Shown here: positions 36,172 through 44,762 of the stretch, piece after piece
How positions within the stretch are numbered: the first letter of the stretch is position 1
How the letters are laid out: every line of letters starts with the position of its first letter
Source: Paenibacillus marchantiae
GTDB lineage: Bacteria > Bacillota > Bacilli > Paenibacillales > Paenibacillaceae
DNA length: 64,000 nt
Reading direction: 5' to 3'
Assembly (NCBI RefSeq): GCF_028771845.1
Contig: NZ_CP118270.1
Coordinates: 6,510,001 to 6,574,000, forward strand
Made by a program: the position numbers and the translations under genes
The notes under the pieces: generated by a model
What the model was told of the DNA's origin: nothing
Database searches by the model: none
Seen by the model: the letters and a program-made list of their open reading frames with translations, nothing else

Positions 36172-37206
36172 ATGAGTCATTTACTGGAGGTCAATCATTT
36201 GAAGGTCTCCTTTGCCACACGTGATAAAGAACTTGAAGCTGTAAGAGATGTTTCTTTTCACGTCGATGAAGGAGAGACACTTGCCATCGTCGGTGAAAGT
36301 GGGAGTGGAAAAAGCGTAACCGCCCGTTCCCTGATGGGGATGTTCTCGTCACCAAACGGCCGTATTCGCAGCGGCGTAATCCGCTTTGAGGGGCGGGTTA
36401 TCAGCGGATTATCCGCTAAAGCCATGCGCCGAATCCGAGGCTCCGAGATCAGCATGGTGTTCCAGGACCCCATGTCTTCTCTGAATCCAACGATGAAGGT
36501 CGGTATTCAGATCGGCGAGGGACTTCGCAAGCACCGCAAACTATCGCCAAAAGATGCCCGGGCCAGATCTGTAGAACTGCTAAACCTCGTGGGTATTCCT
36601 GATGCACCAAGCCGCTATCATCAATATCCTCATGAATTTAGCGGCGGAATGCGTCAGCGGGTTGCCATTGCGATGGCACTTGCCTGTGATCCCAAGCTTC
36701 TGATCGCCGATGAGCCAACGACCGCTCTCGACGTTACCATTCAGGCGCAGATTCTGGATATTCTAAGCAGCCTACAGCAGCAAACGGGCAGTTCAATTTT
36801 GCTGATTACCCATGACCTGGGCGTTGTCGCCGAAGTGGCTCACCGCGTTGCTGTCATGTATGCAGGCACCATTGTGGAGACCGGCACGGTGGAGGATATC
36901 TTTGATCGGCCACGCCATCCATATACGTGGGGACTGCTCCAGTCCACCCCGCGACTGGATGATACAGAACATGACAGGCTAATTCCTATTGAGGGCTCGC
37001 CCCCGGATATTGCTGCGCTCCCGCCTGGCTGTCCGTTCGCAGACCGATGTCCGCACACGATGGATATCTGTTTGACGGAAATGCCTGATGCAACCATATT
37101 TTCATCAAAACACAGTGCCAGATGCTGGCTAAACGATCCTCGAGCTCCTCGAGCGGATGACCGTATCCCGGCAGAAAGGAATGAGCATGACCGAATCTAT
37201 AATTGA
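36172..37206 (+). CDS. Oligopeptide ABC transporter ATP-binding protein (OppD-type)
   Basis: A 344-residue ATPase from the ATG at 36172 (AAGGAGG 9 bases upstream; longer frames overlap OppC). Walker A GESGSGKSVT, signature EFSGGMRQRV, Walker B LLIADEPTTALD and H-loop LLITHDLGVVAEVA. The C-terminal cysteine-rich PPGCPFADRCPHTMDIC stretch is the Opp/Dpp C-domain that can hold an Fe-S cluster. It overlaps OppF by about 20 bases. Confidence 0.96.
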   Translation: MSHLLEVNHLKVSFATRDKELEAVRDVSFHVDEGETLAIVGESGSGKSVTARSLMGMFSSPNGRIRSGVIRFEGRVISGLSAKAMRRIRGSEISMVFQDPMSSLNPTMKVGIQIGEGLRKHRKLSPKDARARSVELLNLVGIPDAPSRYHQYPHEFSGGMRQRVAIAMALACDPKLLIADEPTTALDVTIQAQILDILSSLQQQTGSSILLITHDLGVVAEVAHRVAVMYAGTIVETGTVEDIFDRPRHPYTWGLLQSTPRLDDTEHDRLIPIEGSPPDIAALPPGCPFADRCPHTMDICLTEMPDATIFSSKHSARCWLNDPRAPRADDRIPAERNEHDRIYN

Positions 37207-38143
37207 AATTCGCAATGTGAAGAAGCATTTTCACGGCCCGTCCAATCTGACCGTCAAATCGGTTGACGGCATCAGCCTGAACATCCGTCGGGGAGAGACA
37301 CTCGGGCTTGTCGGCGAGAGCGGCAGCGGCAAATCTACACTAGGTCGAACCATCGTGGGGCTGCTGAAAGCTACGGAAGGACAGATTTTGTTTAACGGAC
37401 AAGATACCGGACAGGCCAAACCGCGTGAGAAGCGGGAGTTGAACCGCCATCTGCAGATGATCTTTCAGGACCCGCACGCTTCGCTTAACCCGCGGCTTCG
37501 CATCGGAGATATTATCGCTGAGGGGCTGGATGCTTACAAGCTGGCTCGAGGAAAAGCGCGAAAAGACATCATCGCAGACTTGTTGCTGCGCGTCGGGCTT
37601 CACCCGGATCATGCCCACCGCTTCCCCCATGAATTCAGTGGAGGACAGCGCCAGCGCATCGGGATTGCCCGGGCACTTGCCGTCAAGCCACGTTTCATCG
37701 TAGCCGATGAACCCATTTCCGCGCTGGATGTGTCCATTCAGGCACAGATCGTCAATTTGCTGAAGGACCTGCAGCGCGAAGAGGAACTGACGTATCTATT
37801 TATCGCGCATGATCTGGCTATGGTGAAGCATATCAGCGACCGGATCGGAGTCATGTACCTGGGTAAAATGATGGAACTGTCCGGACGGGACGATCTGTTT
37901 GCTAATCCGCTCCACCCCTACACTCAGGCGCTGCTGTCGGCCATTCCCGCCGCACATCCCCGTTTAAAAGGGCAAAGGGAGCGTATTCGGCTTCAAGGGA
38001 ATCCGCCCAGTCCCATTCATCCCCCGGCGGGCTGTCCGTTTCATCAACGATGTTTTGCCGCGATGGATGTTTGCGCAAACCGCATGCCTGCCGGAAGGGA
38101 GGTCGAAAAAGGACACTGGGTAGCATGTCATCTTTACGAATAA
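37187..38143 (+). CDS. Oligopeptide ABC transporter ATP-binding protein (OppF-type)
   Basis: A 318-residue ATPase. The ATG at 37187 stands 6 bases after AAAGGA. Walker A GESGSGKSTLGRTIVGL, signature EFSGGQRQRIGIARAL, Walker B IVADEPISALD. C-terminal PPAGCPFHQRCFAAMDVC repeats the cysteine pattern of its partner. With OppD it energises peptide import. Confidence 0.96.
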   Translation: MTESIIEIRNVKKHFHGPSNLTVKSVDGISLNIRRGETLGLVGESGSGKSTLGRTIVGLLKATEGQILFNGQDTGQAKPREKRELNRHLQMIFQDPHASLNPRLRIGDIIAEGLDAYKLARGKARKDIIADLLLRVGLHPDHAHRFPHEFSGGQRQRIGIARALAVKPRFIVADEPISALDVSIQAQIVNLLKDLQREEELTYLFIAHDLAMVKHISDRIGVMYLGKMMELSGRDDLFANPLHPYTQALLSAIPAAHPRLKGQRERIRLQGNPPSPIHPPAGCPFHQRCFAAMDVCANRMPAGREVEKGHWVACHLYE

Positions 38144-38175
38144 CACGAATTAATCATTAATGGAGGAATGAACAA

Positions 38176-39834
38176 ATGAACAAAACAAAAACGAACTGGA
38201 CCGTCTCTCTCTTGCTCGCAGCATCCGTTGCCTTGAGCGCATGCTCCAGTTCGACAACTGACAATGGTGCCACTGCTTCAAAACCGGACAATCAGGCAGC
38301 AGCGGCAAACGTTGAGCAAGTACTGAACACAAATCTGGCCGGTGGAGAACCATACACACTGGACCCTGCACTGGCATCTGACACAACATCCTACTGGGTG
38401 ATTGATAATCTGTATGAGGGACTGTATACATACGACAAATCAGGCAAAATCGTTGAAGGGGCAGCAAGCAAAGTCGATGTATCACCGGACGGTAAAACTT
38501 ACACGTTCACTATCCGCGACGATGCAAAATGGTCGAATAACGAACCTGTAACTGCCAAGGATTTTGAATACTCTTGGAAACGTGTATTGAACCCTGCCAC
38601 TGCCGCTTACGACCCCTCTTCTCTGTATTACATTAAGGGTGCAGAAGCTTATAACACGGGAAAAGGAAAAGCTGAGGATGTCGGTGTGACAGCCAAAGAT
38701 GACCATACACTGGTGGTTGAGCTGAAATCTCCGCTGGCCTTCTTCCCAACCATTGTCGTTGGCCATGCTTATCTGCCGGTTCAAGCTTCCGTTGTGGACA
38801 ACAATGAGAAGTGGGCAGCAGAAGCCGATACGATTGTAGGTAACGGTCCTTACATTGCTAAGGAATGGAAACACAATGAACAAATTACACTGGCCAAAAA
38901 TGATCAATACTGGGATAAATCCAACATCACAATGGATACCATCCATTTCAAAATGGTTCAGGACTCCAACACGTACTATCAACTGTTCAAAACGGGTGAG
39001 CTTGACCTGATCCTCTCCCTACCAGTGGATACGCTTGATCAGGAGCGGAACAATGCCGAGTTCCTGTCCCATCCTTCGTTCAGCGTATATACCTACTCCT
39101 TCAATGTGGAGGAAAAACCTTTCACGAACAAAAAGATCAGACAGGCCCTAGCTTATGCACTTGATCGTGAAGCGTTGACGACAAGTGTAACCAAGGGCGG
39201 TGAAACACCAGCTTTCGGATATGTCCCTTACGGCGTAACAGCACCATCCGGCAAAGATTTCCGGGAAGAGGCGCCAACCCAATATTATGCGTACGATCCG
39301 GCAAAAGCCAAAGAATTGCTGGCGGAAGGATTGAAGGAAGAAGGCTTGTCTGCACTCCCGACAGTTATCTTCAAATACAATACGTCCGACAAACATAAAA
39401 AAGTAGCCGAAGCCATTCAGGAAATGCTCAAAACTAATCTGGGTATTGAAGTCAACTTGGAGAATCAAGAATGGAAAACTTACATCGATACCTTCAAGCA
39501 AAAGAATTTCCAAGTCGCACGTATGGGCTGGGAAGGAAACTTCCTCGATCCGCTGGGTGTGCTGGAACACTACACATCGAAGAACTCCAACAACTTCACC
39601 AACTGGAGCAATCCTGAATACGACAAGCTGATCAGTGAATCCACGTTTGAGCTTGATCCAGTTAAACGGTTTGAAGAGCTGCATCAAGCCGAGGCCATTC
39701 TAATGGACGAACTGCCAATTATACCGATCCTCTTCTCTGCCGACACTGCATTGATTAGTCCTAGTATTGAGGGCGTTATCTTTGACACTCGTTCCAACCC
39801 GGATCTCCGCTTCACCAAGCGGGTAGCCGAGTAA
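38176..39834 (+). CDS. Oligopeptide-binding lipoprotein (OppA/DppE-type)
   Basis: A 552-residue extracellular solute-binding protein, family 5. The signal peptide has lipobox ALSACSSS. EPYTLDPALASDTTSYWVIDNLYEGL is the OppA start of the mature fold, and later RQALAYALDREALT and a C-terminal DELPIIPILF are standard for the family. GGAGG stands before the ATG. It captures peptides outside the membrane for the upstream permeases; peptide length preference cannot be told. Confidence 0.95.
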   Translation: MNKTKTNWTVSLLLAASVALSACSSSTTDNGATASKPDNQAAAANVEQVLNTNLAGGEPYTLDPALASDTTSYWVIDNLYEGLYTYDKSGKIVEGAASKVDVSPDGKTYTFTIRDDAKWSNNEPVTAKDFEYSWKRVLNPATAAYDPSSLYYIKGAEAYNTGKGKAEDVGVTAKDDHTLVVELKSPLAFFPTIVVGHAYLPVQASVVDNNEKWAAEADTIVGNGPYIAKEWKHNEQITLAKNDQYWDKSNITMDTIHFKMVQDSNTYYQLFKTGELDLILSLPVDTLDQERNNAEFLSHPSFSVYTYSFNVEEKPFTNKKIRQALAYALDREALTTSVTKGGETPAFGYVPYGVTAPSGKDFREEAPTQYYAYDPAKAKELLAEGLKEEGLSALPTVIFKYNTSDKHKKVAEAIQEMLKTNLGIEVNLENQEWKTYIDTFKQKNFQVARMGWEGNFLDPLGVLEHYTSKNSNNFTNWSNPEYDKLISESTFELDPVKRFEELHQAEAILMDELPIIPILFSADTALISPSIEGVIFDTRSNPDLRFTKRVAE

Positions 39835-40223
39835 TGTTTATCCGTTACGCTCTGGCCGGTCTGATAACGGCTCTGGCCGCCTATCTGCTGGACTTCTGCG
39901 GAATACTAGGCGGCTCCGGTGGCCTACATGAAGGTTCAGACCAGCTGTTTGTCGCCGGTCTGATATGTCTCTTGGCCGGAACAGCAATCCATGTGCTGCA
40001 GACTGGGTTCATGAACCCCTTTCTGCAAGGATTCGGTGATCTCAAGCGCATGTTTGTCAGAGAATCGAACGCCCTGCAACGGGAAAATGAACGGATTCGC
40101 ACCCAGACAGCTCTGCCGTTCTGGAAAAAGTCCTTACTCCGCCAGCTCACGGTCTATACCTTGGGCGGCGGTTCAGGTCTGATTCTATGTTCACTGCTGT
40201 TGCTCTGGCCCGTATCCTACTAA
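39834..40223 (+). CDS. Small membrane protein (DUF3899-like), end of opp operon
   Basis: A 129-residue protein with hydrophobic segments at about 4-26, 38-60 and 105-127, and a charged stretch RESNALQRENERIRTQ between them. The ATG shares its A with the stop codon of the binding protein (TAATG), so translation is coupled. It resembles small DUF3899 membrane proteins of Firmicutes; the function is unknown. Its place in the opp operon suggests a role in transporter assembly or regulation, which is only inference. Confidence 0.75.
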   Translation: MFIRYALAGLITALAAYLLDFCGILGGSGGLHEGSDQLFVAGLICLLAGTAIHVLQTGFMNPFLQGFGDLKRMFVRESNALQRENERIRTQTALPFWKKSLLRQLTVYTLGGGSGLILCSLLLLWPVSY

Positions 40224-40238
40224 ATCCAACATAAAAGA

Positions 40239-40292
40239 ATCGCTCTCTGGTGCGGCTTGATGCCTGCACTCCAGGGAGCGATTTATTTTTCT
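40239..40292 (+). terminator. Terminator of the opp operon
   Basis: AATCGCTCTCTGG and CCAGGGAGCGATT pair over 13 positions with one wobble and are followed by TATTTTT. Confidence 0.9.
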
Positions 40293-40335
40293 GCGCCACT
40301 ATTTTGCACGGAAATTTCTTTCTTCTGCCTAATGA

Positions 40336-40875
40336 TTAAGCGGAATCGTTCGATTCGTCCTCTGCTATACATTTCCGAATAAAATCAAATAATCCCTTAG
40401 CCTCAACCGACCGATGTCCCCAATCATGCCAAAAGTACAATACCTGTCCCACGGTTCCAGAACTTGATGGGTCTGTGTCCAGACATAGATAATCCCCACC
40501 GCCATTTTCTGCAATCGGAATCCATTTGCAGTTCCACAGTACTGGCTTAATGGCATCATCCTCAATCTCGGGCTCCATCTCGTCCGAATCGAATTCTTCC
40601 TGCAAAAAGGCCCAGTTCTCCTTCACCTGATCCAGAGGTGACAATGTCAGGGTACGAACAAAGGAATCTACGCCAACATTCCAGGCTTGTCCGTTATGCA
40701 CACGATACAGAGCCTTCATCTCTTCAGGCAAGGTCACGCCAAGTTCGTTTTCTACGGATCGAAAATCTTCATCGCTCGCACCAGGTTGAAGATTCAGTGC
40801 TACCTCAAAATCTGCATTTGCTACCGTCCCTTTTGCAATAATACGTTGCCACAGCAGTTCTGCTTGCTTGATCAT
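40336..40875 (-). CDS. SMI1/KNR4 family protein
   Basis: A 179-residue protein. GASDEDFRSVENELGVTLPEEMKALYRVHNGQ is the SMI1/KNR4 (SUKH) start, and ENGGGDYLCLDTDPSSSGTVGQVLYFWHD is its conserved centre. AAGGAGGA precedes the ATG. Bacterial SUKH proteins commonly neutralise polymorphic toxins, though some are housekeeping. No toxin gene lies beside it. It sits near two other small immunity-like genes. Confidence 0.88.
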   Translation of the reverse strand: MIKQAELLWQRIIAKGTVANADFEVALNLQPGASDEDFRSVENELGVTLPEEMKALYRVHNGQAWNVGVDSFVRTLTLSPLDQVKENWAFLQEEFDSDEMEPEIEDDAIKPVLWNCKWIPIAENGGGDYLCLDTDPSSSGTVGQVLYFWHDWGHRSVEAKGLFDFIRKCIAEDESNDSA

Positions 40876-41009
40876 TCTACATCCTCCTTCTTGTGCGCTT
40901 TATAGATTGTCTAGTCTAATGATATAGAAAATCTAACTGTACGATATCAGAGATAGGAAATACAAGGGAGTGCATGACGATCTTGTTAATCCCATCATTT
41001 TGCCAAATC

Positions 41010-41051
41010 AAAAAGCACCGCCCAACGGATTAATTCCGTATAGACAGTGCC
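41010..41051 (-). terminator. Terminator, copy 1, after the GRAM-like gene
   Basis: On the minus strand GCAC ... ACGGA pairs with TCCGT ... GGTGC and is followed by TTTTT. It is a near copy of the hairpin at 41637-41682. Confidence 0.75.
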
Positions 41052-41089
41052 CATTGTATAGCCTTTTTAGTGCATATCATGTTATTAAT

Positions 41090-41150
41090 ATTGTCTATAT
41101 AGATTTCAATGCATGATTAATCTGTGAGGATTTAATAAATTCATCTGTCC
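41090..41150. repeat. Degenerate 60-base repeat, copy 2
   Basis: Begins ATTGTCTATAT and ends GGATTTAATAAATTCAT, then CTGTCC. The same frame of conserved blocks occurs at 33974-34034. The middle is diverged. Confidence 0.5.
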
Positions 41151-41211
41151 AGAGCAGAATCCGTTCACTTTATTATCCCACATTTTTTGGTTTATGTACT
41201 TCATCTGAAAC

Positions 41212-41541
41212 TTACATTATTTCGTTATTCATTCTCTTGGCTTGTACAATCTCCTTGATGATCTTAGAACGATTCCAGACAACAAACTTGAAGACATGTC
41301 CACTGTCTAATGTAATGGTAATTCCGTTAGGGATTAGTCCCCATGTCGCACTTTTCTCAATCTTAGTCATAGCCCAGATCTCGATTTGAACCCATTCCGT
41401 CTGAAAATTCAGACCATGAGGAATAAAAACTAATCGTTCATTAGTTAGAAAAAGCTTTCCTCCTACTCCTTCAAAACCTCTTAACCAGTTTGCATGAATC
41501 CTCTCAAAAATGACGTGTTCATGGGGGCCCAATTCTTCCAT
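41212..41541 (-). CDS. GRAM/PH-like domain protein
   Basis: A 109-residue protein that is almost wholly one GRAM-type PH fold: GFEGVGGKLFLTNERLVFIP, then IEIWAMTKIEKS and GITITLDSGHVFKFVVWNR. AAGGAG precedes the ATG. Such small bacterial GRAM proteins have no established reaction and may bind membranes or partner proteins. It is flanked on both sides by copies of the same terminator. Confidence 0.75.
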   Translation of the reverse strand: MEELGPHEHVIFERIHANWLRGFEGVGGKLFLTNERLVFIPHGLNFQTEWVQIEIWAMTKIEKSATWGLIPNGITITLDSGHVFKFVVWNRSKIIKEIVQAKRMNNEIM

Positions 41542-41636
41542 TTCTATCAGTCTCCTTTTTCAGCCTATAGCTTGAATCTCTATTATTATAGGTCGTTTTG
41601 ACCGATATAGGAATATTTTGCACATGTTCATTTGTA

Positions 41637-41682
41637 AAAAAAAGCACTGCCCAACGGAATCACTCCGTCTTGGACAATGCTT
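41637..41682 (-). terminator. Terminator, copy 2, after purine nucleoside phosphorylase
   Basis: On the minus strand GCATTGTCC ... ACGGA pairs with TCCGT-T-GGGCAGTGC, followed by eight T's. Near copy of 41010-41051. Confidence 0.85.
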
Positions 41683-41726
41683 AATATATTAGTGCTTTGA
41701 AAGAAGAGCTTCCTCTCGATTACAGA

Positions 41727-42545
41727 TTACATCTCTTTCAGAATACCTTTAACCAGTCCGATGAAGGTTGTTTTCACTTTTGCCGCGACTTCAATCACTT
41801 CATCATGACTTAACGGCTGATCCAGAATGCCGCAGGCCATATTGGTCAGACAGGAAATGCCCAGTACTTTCATCCCGCCATGAATGGCTACAATCGCTTC
41901 AGGTACCGTCGACATACCCACAGCATCCGCGCCCATCGTACGAATCATGCGAATCTCTGCTGGAGTCTCATACGCCGGACCGCTCCACCATGCATATACC
42001 CCTTGCTGCAAGCCAACATTCTGCTCCTCCGCTACCTTCAGGGCGATACTGCGAAGTTCACGATTATATACCTGTGACACGTCAGGGAAGCGCACGCCCA
42101 GCTCGGCATTATTCGGCCCCATCAGCGGATTATTGCCTACCAGATTGATATGATCCGTGATCAACATAAGCTGTCCAGGTTCGAAGCTGGTATTGATCGC
42201 TCCACAAGCATTCGTGATGATCAACTGCTCAACACCCAGTGCTTTCATAATCCGAACCGGGAACGTGACTTCATCCAGGGTAAATCCTTCATAATAATGA
42301 AGGCGTCCTTTCATCGCTACGACTGTCTTGCCCATCAGTTCTCCGATGACCAATTCGTTAGCATGACCAATCGCCTCGGATTGAGCAAAATAAGGAATGT
42401 CCGTATATGGAATGACGGTAGCATTCTCGATCTCGTCCGCGAGCGCTCCCAGCCCTGATCCCAGAATCATACCCACGACAGGCTTGTTATTAATACGGTT
42501 TAATATGTAATCTCTGGCTTCCTGAATATGTGCGGATTGATGCAT
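41727..42545 (-). CDS. punA: Purine nucleoside phosphorylase, trimeric type
   Basis: A 272-residue enzyme that splits inosine and guanosine with phosphate to the base and ribose-1-phosphate in purine salvage. The start ATG at 42545 follows AGGGGGA; a longer frame upstream lacks a site. Motifs are GMILGSGLGALAD (phosphate loop), GHANELVIGELMGKTVVAMKGRLHYYEG, ITNACGAIN and a C-terminal LGISCLTNMACG. Length fits the PNP I (PunA/PupG) type, not the hexameric DeoD type. It is a single-gene unit. Confidence 0.95.
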   Translation of the reverse strand: MHQSAHIQEARDYILNRINNKPVVGMILGSGLGALADEIENATVIPYTDIPYFAQSEAIGHANELVIGELMGKTVVAMKGRLHYYEGFTLDEVTFPVRIMKALGVEQLIITNACGAINTSFEPGQLMLITDHINLVGNNPLMGPNNAELGVRFPDVSQVYNRELRSIALKVAEEQNVGLQQGVYAWWSGPAYETPAEIRMIRTMGADAVGMSTVPEAIVAIHGGMKVLGISCLTNMACGILDQPLSHDEVIEVAAKVKTTFIGLVKGILKEM

Positions 42546-42672
42546 AAATATATTCCCCCTGAACATCTGAGTTTGGATTAAGTAAGTACTATAAACCAAG
42601 TGTAATGAACATTAGTGATCAAGTAAATGGGAGCCGGATAAAGTGGACTCTGCCTCTCCTCCCCAAAGCAGG

Positions 42673-42999
42673 TTAAAGTTTGAGCCCTGACTGTAACACG
42701 TCGAAATATGGTTTCAAAATCTCATCAAAATCAGGTTCGTCATCCTCTACGTTTTCAACATACTTCCATAAAAGAAGTTCTTCCGTCTCGATGTTCACAA
42801 CCTCATATTCCATTTGTTTTGATGCCCAGACAGTCACCTGGCCGATGGCATACTCGGACTCATGAACGAATCCGGTTGAAGGATCTGGGATAAGTTGTTC
42901 ATCAACGTCCCCCTGTTTGGCCTGCTCCGTCGAGATACCCAACGATTGTTGCCGTTCTACCTGACACCTGGCCCATTGATTAAATTGGTTTCGGATCAT
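42673..42999 (-). CDS. TriTu-type immunity-like protein
   Basis: A 108-residue protein starting at 42999, where GGGAG stands about 10 bases upstream. A longer frame to 43206 is unlikely because it runs through a terminator (43069-43096) and overlaps another small gene. The pattern IRNQFNQWARCQVE, then ESEYAIGQVTVWASKQMEYE, VVNIETEELLLWK and ILKPYFDVL matches what I know of the TriTu immunity family (ITVW...E-V-x-ETxE core). Those proteins protect against polymorphic toxins. No toxin gene is visible here, so it would be an orphan immunity gene. Family call from memory of the pattern. Confidence 0.6.
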   Translation of the reverse strand: MIRNQFNQWARCQVERQQSLGISTEQAKQGDVDEQLIPDPSTGFVHESEYAIGQVTVWASKQMEYEVVNIETEELLLWKYVENVEDDEPDFDEILKPYFDVLQSGLKL

Positions 43000-43068
43000 A
43001 TGAAAAACGCTCCCTGCCTTCTGGCTTGACCAACATTCAGGCCATTCATGCTTCAACTGTACACAAAA

Positions 43069-43096
43069 AACCGATCCTCTGTCGAGAATCGGCCCC
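43069..43096 (-). terminator. Terminator after the 56-residue membrane protein gene
   Basis: CCGATTCTC and GAGGATCGG pair around GACA and are followed by TTTTTT on the minus strand. It fixes the border between two small genes. Confidence 0.85.
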
Positions 43097-43154
43097 ATTA
43101 TTAAATACGGATAAGATATTCCATACTGACATGTAATGATAAGCTGGCTTACTG

Positions 43155-43325
43155 CTACTCTAGCGAATGCTGATTTTTGCTTTTCATGAAATCCATCCCC
43201 ATGCACAGCAACAGCATCAGTGCAGCAAACATCACGGATTTACCAATGGTTCTTTCAGGAAAGATCATATAGGCAGCTAGAAAATTGCCTGCGAAAACAA
43301 ACAGGTAATTGCGGATGCGATCCAT
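43155..43325 (-). CDS. Small membrane protein, 56 residues
   Basis: Minus-strand frame beginning MDRIRNYLFVFAGNFLAAYM and ending MDFMKSKNQHSLE. It has two hydrophobic segments (about 7-22 and 31-48) separated by FPERTIGKS, and a charged tail. A weak GATGAG stands upstream, and a strong terminator lies 60 bases after the stop, which supports a real transcript. No family recognised. Confidence 0.6.
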   Translation of the reverse strand: MDRIRNYLFVFAGNFLAAYMIFPERTIGKSVMFAALMLLLCMGMDFMKSKNQHSLE

Positions 43326-43416
43326 CTTCTCATCTCATTTCGGAATCAAATTTAGATTTCACTGTAATCTGCTGCTCTACCTTATCATAATTTTCCATAT
43401 AAATCCATAATACAAC

Positions 43417-44592
43417 TTATCTCTTTCGCTCAATCCCCTCATAGACCGCCTCGCAAAGTTCCGTTGTGAATCTGCCTGACATGCCCTCCAGAGCCGTATT
43501 CGTAAATGCGACAACGCTCAGTTCTTCTGTTGGATCAACAAACCACGAGTGACCATAGGTTCCACCCATGCGCCACGTTCCAGTAGATTCCAAAGTACCC
43601 GCCTCAACCGGATCTTTCAGCACCGTGAATCCCAGGCCAAATCCTCTGCCTGGCCAATAAGGCATCTCCAGATCGCCAATCTGATTGCTCGTCATTTCAG
43701 CGACCAGCGCTTTAGGAAGAAGCGAACCTCCACCTTGACGCAGTGTTTCAAGCAATATAAGAAAGTCTCCTGCACTTCCTATCATGCCCGCACCACCCGA
43801 AAGATAGGCCGATGGATCAAGGTATCTTTCGGGTGCGAGTTGGAAGCCCGCCGTTCCTTCAATAAAAGGTACATGGTCCTCATCGCACAAGCGACGAGGT
43901 TGCCCCGAACTGTTGGAACTGTCCGCATAGGCAGCTGTCATTCTCTTCGAATCCACAGCGACAAAATCCGTATCCTTCATACCCAGTGGATGAGTCAAGA
44001 GCAGTTGTACGGCCTCTCGCAGTGACCCCCCGGTCACTTTCTCAATAACAGAACCGAGTACATCTGTTGCAATCGAATATCTCCACATCTTCCCGGGCTC
44101 ATACAGAAGTGGAGCAGAAGCAATCCTCTGCAAATTCTCTTCCAGCGTAATATCAGCGATATCCATCCCATCTGATACTCCGGCAAGTTCGTACGTTCCT
44201 CCGTTTTCCTGAAAAAAACGATACGTTAAACCCGCCGTATGTGTCATCAGATGATGAACCGTCATGGAGGCAACTTCCCCATTTGGCTGTTTGGGACGGA
44301 ATTCAGGCAGCCATTTCATAACCGGGTCATCCAGATTTAATTTACCTTGGGATATCAATACCATGGCGGCGGTGGATACAATCGGTTTGGTTACAGAAGC
44401 ATACCTGAACAGTGCATTTTCTTGCATGCGTCTGTTCTGTTCCCGATCGGCGAGGCCATCCGCGCTGTTATAGACCATCTCCCCTTTCCACGCAATCTTA
44501 ACAACGGAACCCACAATTCTTTTTTCTGCCAACGTACGGTGAATCACTTCTTCTACAAATGCAGAATTAAACTTCATATCTTTGTCTCCCAT
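43417..44592 (-). CDS. Serine hydrolase, class C beta-lactamase-like
   Basis: A 391-residue protein. The SxxK nucleophile motif is in FRYASVTKPIVSTAAM, the second motif YSI is in WRYSIATDVLGSVIEKVTGG, and a C-terminal HxG equivalent appears as GHSWFVDP. No signal peptide. Family members are esterases, D-amino-acid peptidases or penicillin-binding-like proteins rather than true beta-lactamases. Start uncertain: ATG 44592 (GGAGGGG upstream), 44610 or 44577. Divergent from the Lrp regulator. Confidence 0.88.
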   Translation of the reverse strand: MGDKDMKFNSAFVEEVIHRTLAEKRIVGSVVKIAWKGEMVYNSADGLADREQNRRMQENALFRYASVTKPIVSTAAMVLISQGKLNLDDPVMKWLPEFRPKQPNGEVASMTVHHLMTHTAGLTYRFFQENGGTYELAGVSDGMDIADITLEENLQRIASAPLLYEPGKMWRYSIATDVLGSVIEKVTGGSLREAVQLLLTHPLGMKDTDFVAVDSKRMTAAYADSSNSSGQPRRLCDEDHVPFIEGTAGFQLAPERYLDPSAYLSGGAGMIGSAGDFLILLETLRQGGGSLLPKALVAEMTSNQIGDLEMPYWPGRGFGLGFTVLKDPVEAGTLESTGTWRMGGTYGHSWFVDPTEELSVVAFTNTALEGMSGRFTTELCEAVYEGIERKR

Positions 44593-44762
44593 TTCTCTCT
44601 TCCCCTCCATGTGCCACTTGCTTGATTATTTAAAGTAAGTGTGCTTATTATATAAATGATCTCATTCATATTACATAAGACAACAAAGTTATCAGCTTTA
44701 ATCTACAATGAATATAAAGGCATTCACAAAATATTTCCTATAATTTAAAAGGAGGCCATCTT

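Larger units (their letters stand above)
40876..41211. other. Intergenic region with terminator and degenerate repeat
   Basis: It holds a terminator copy (41014-41051) and a 60-base degenerate repeat (41090-41150). No gene seen. Confidence 0.5.

Noticed and set aside
43000-43206. N-terminal extension of the TriTu-like gene
   Set aside because: It crosses a strong terminator and overlaps the 56-residue membrane protein gene in another frame.
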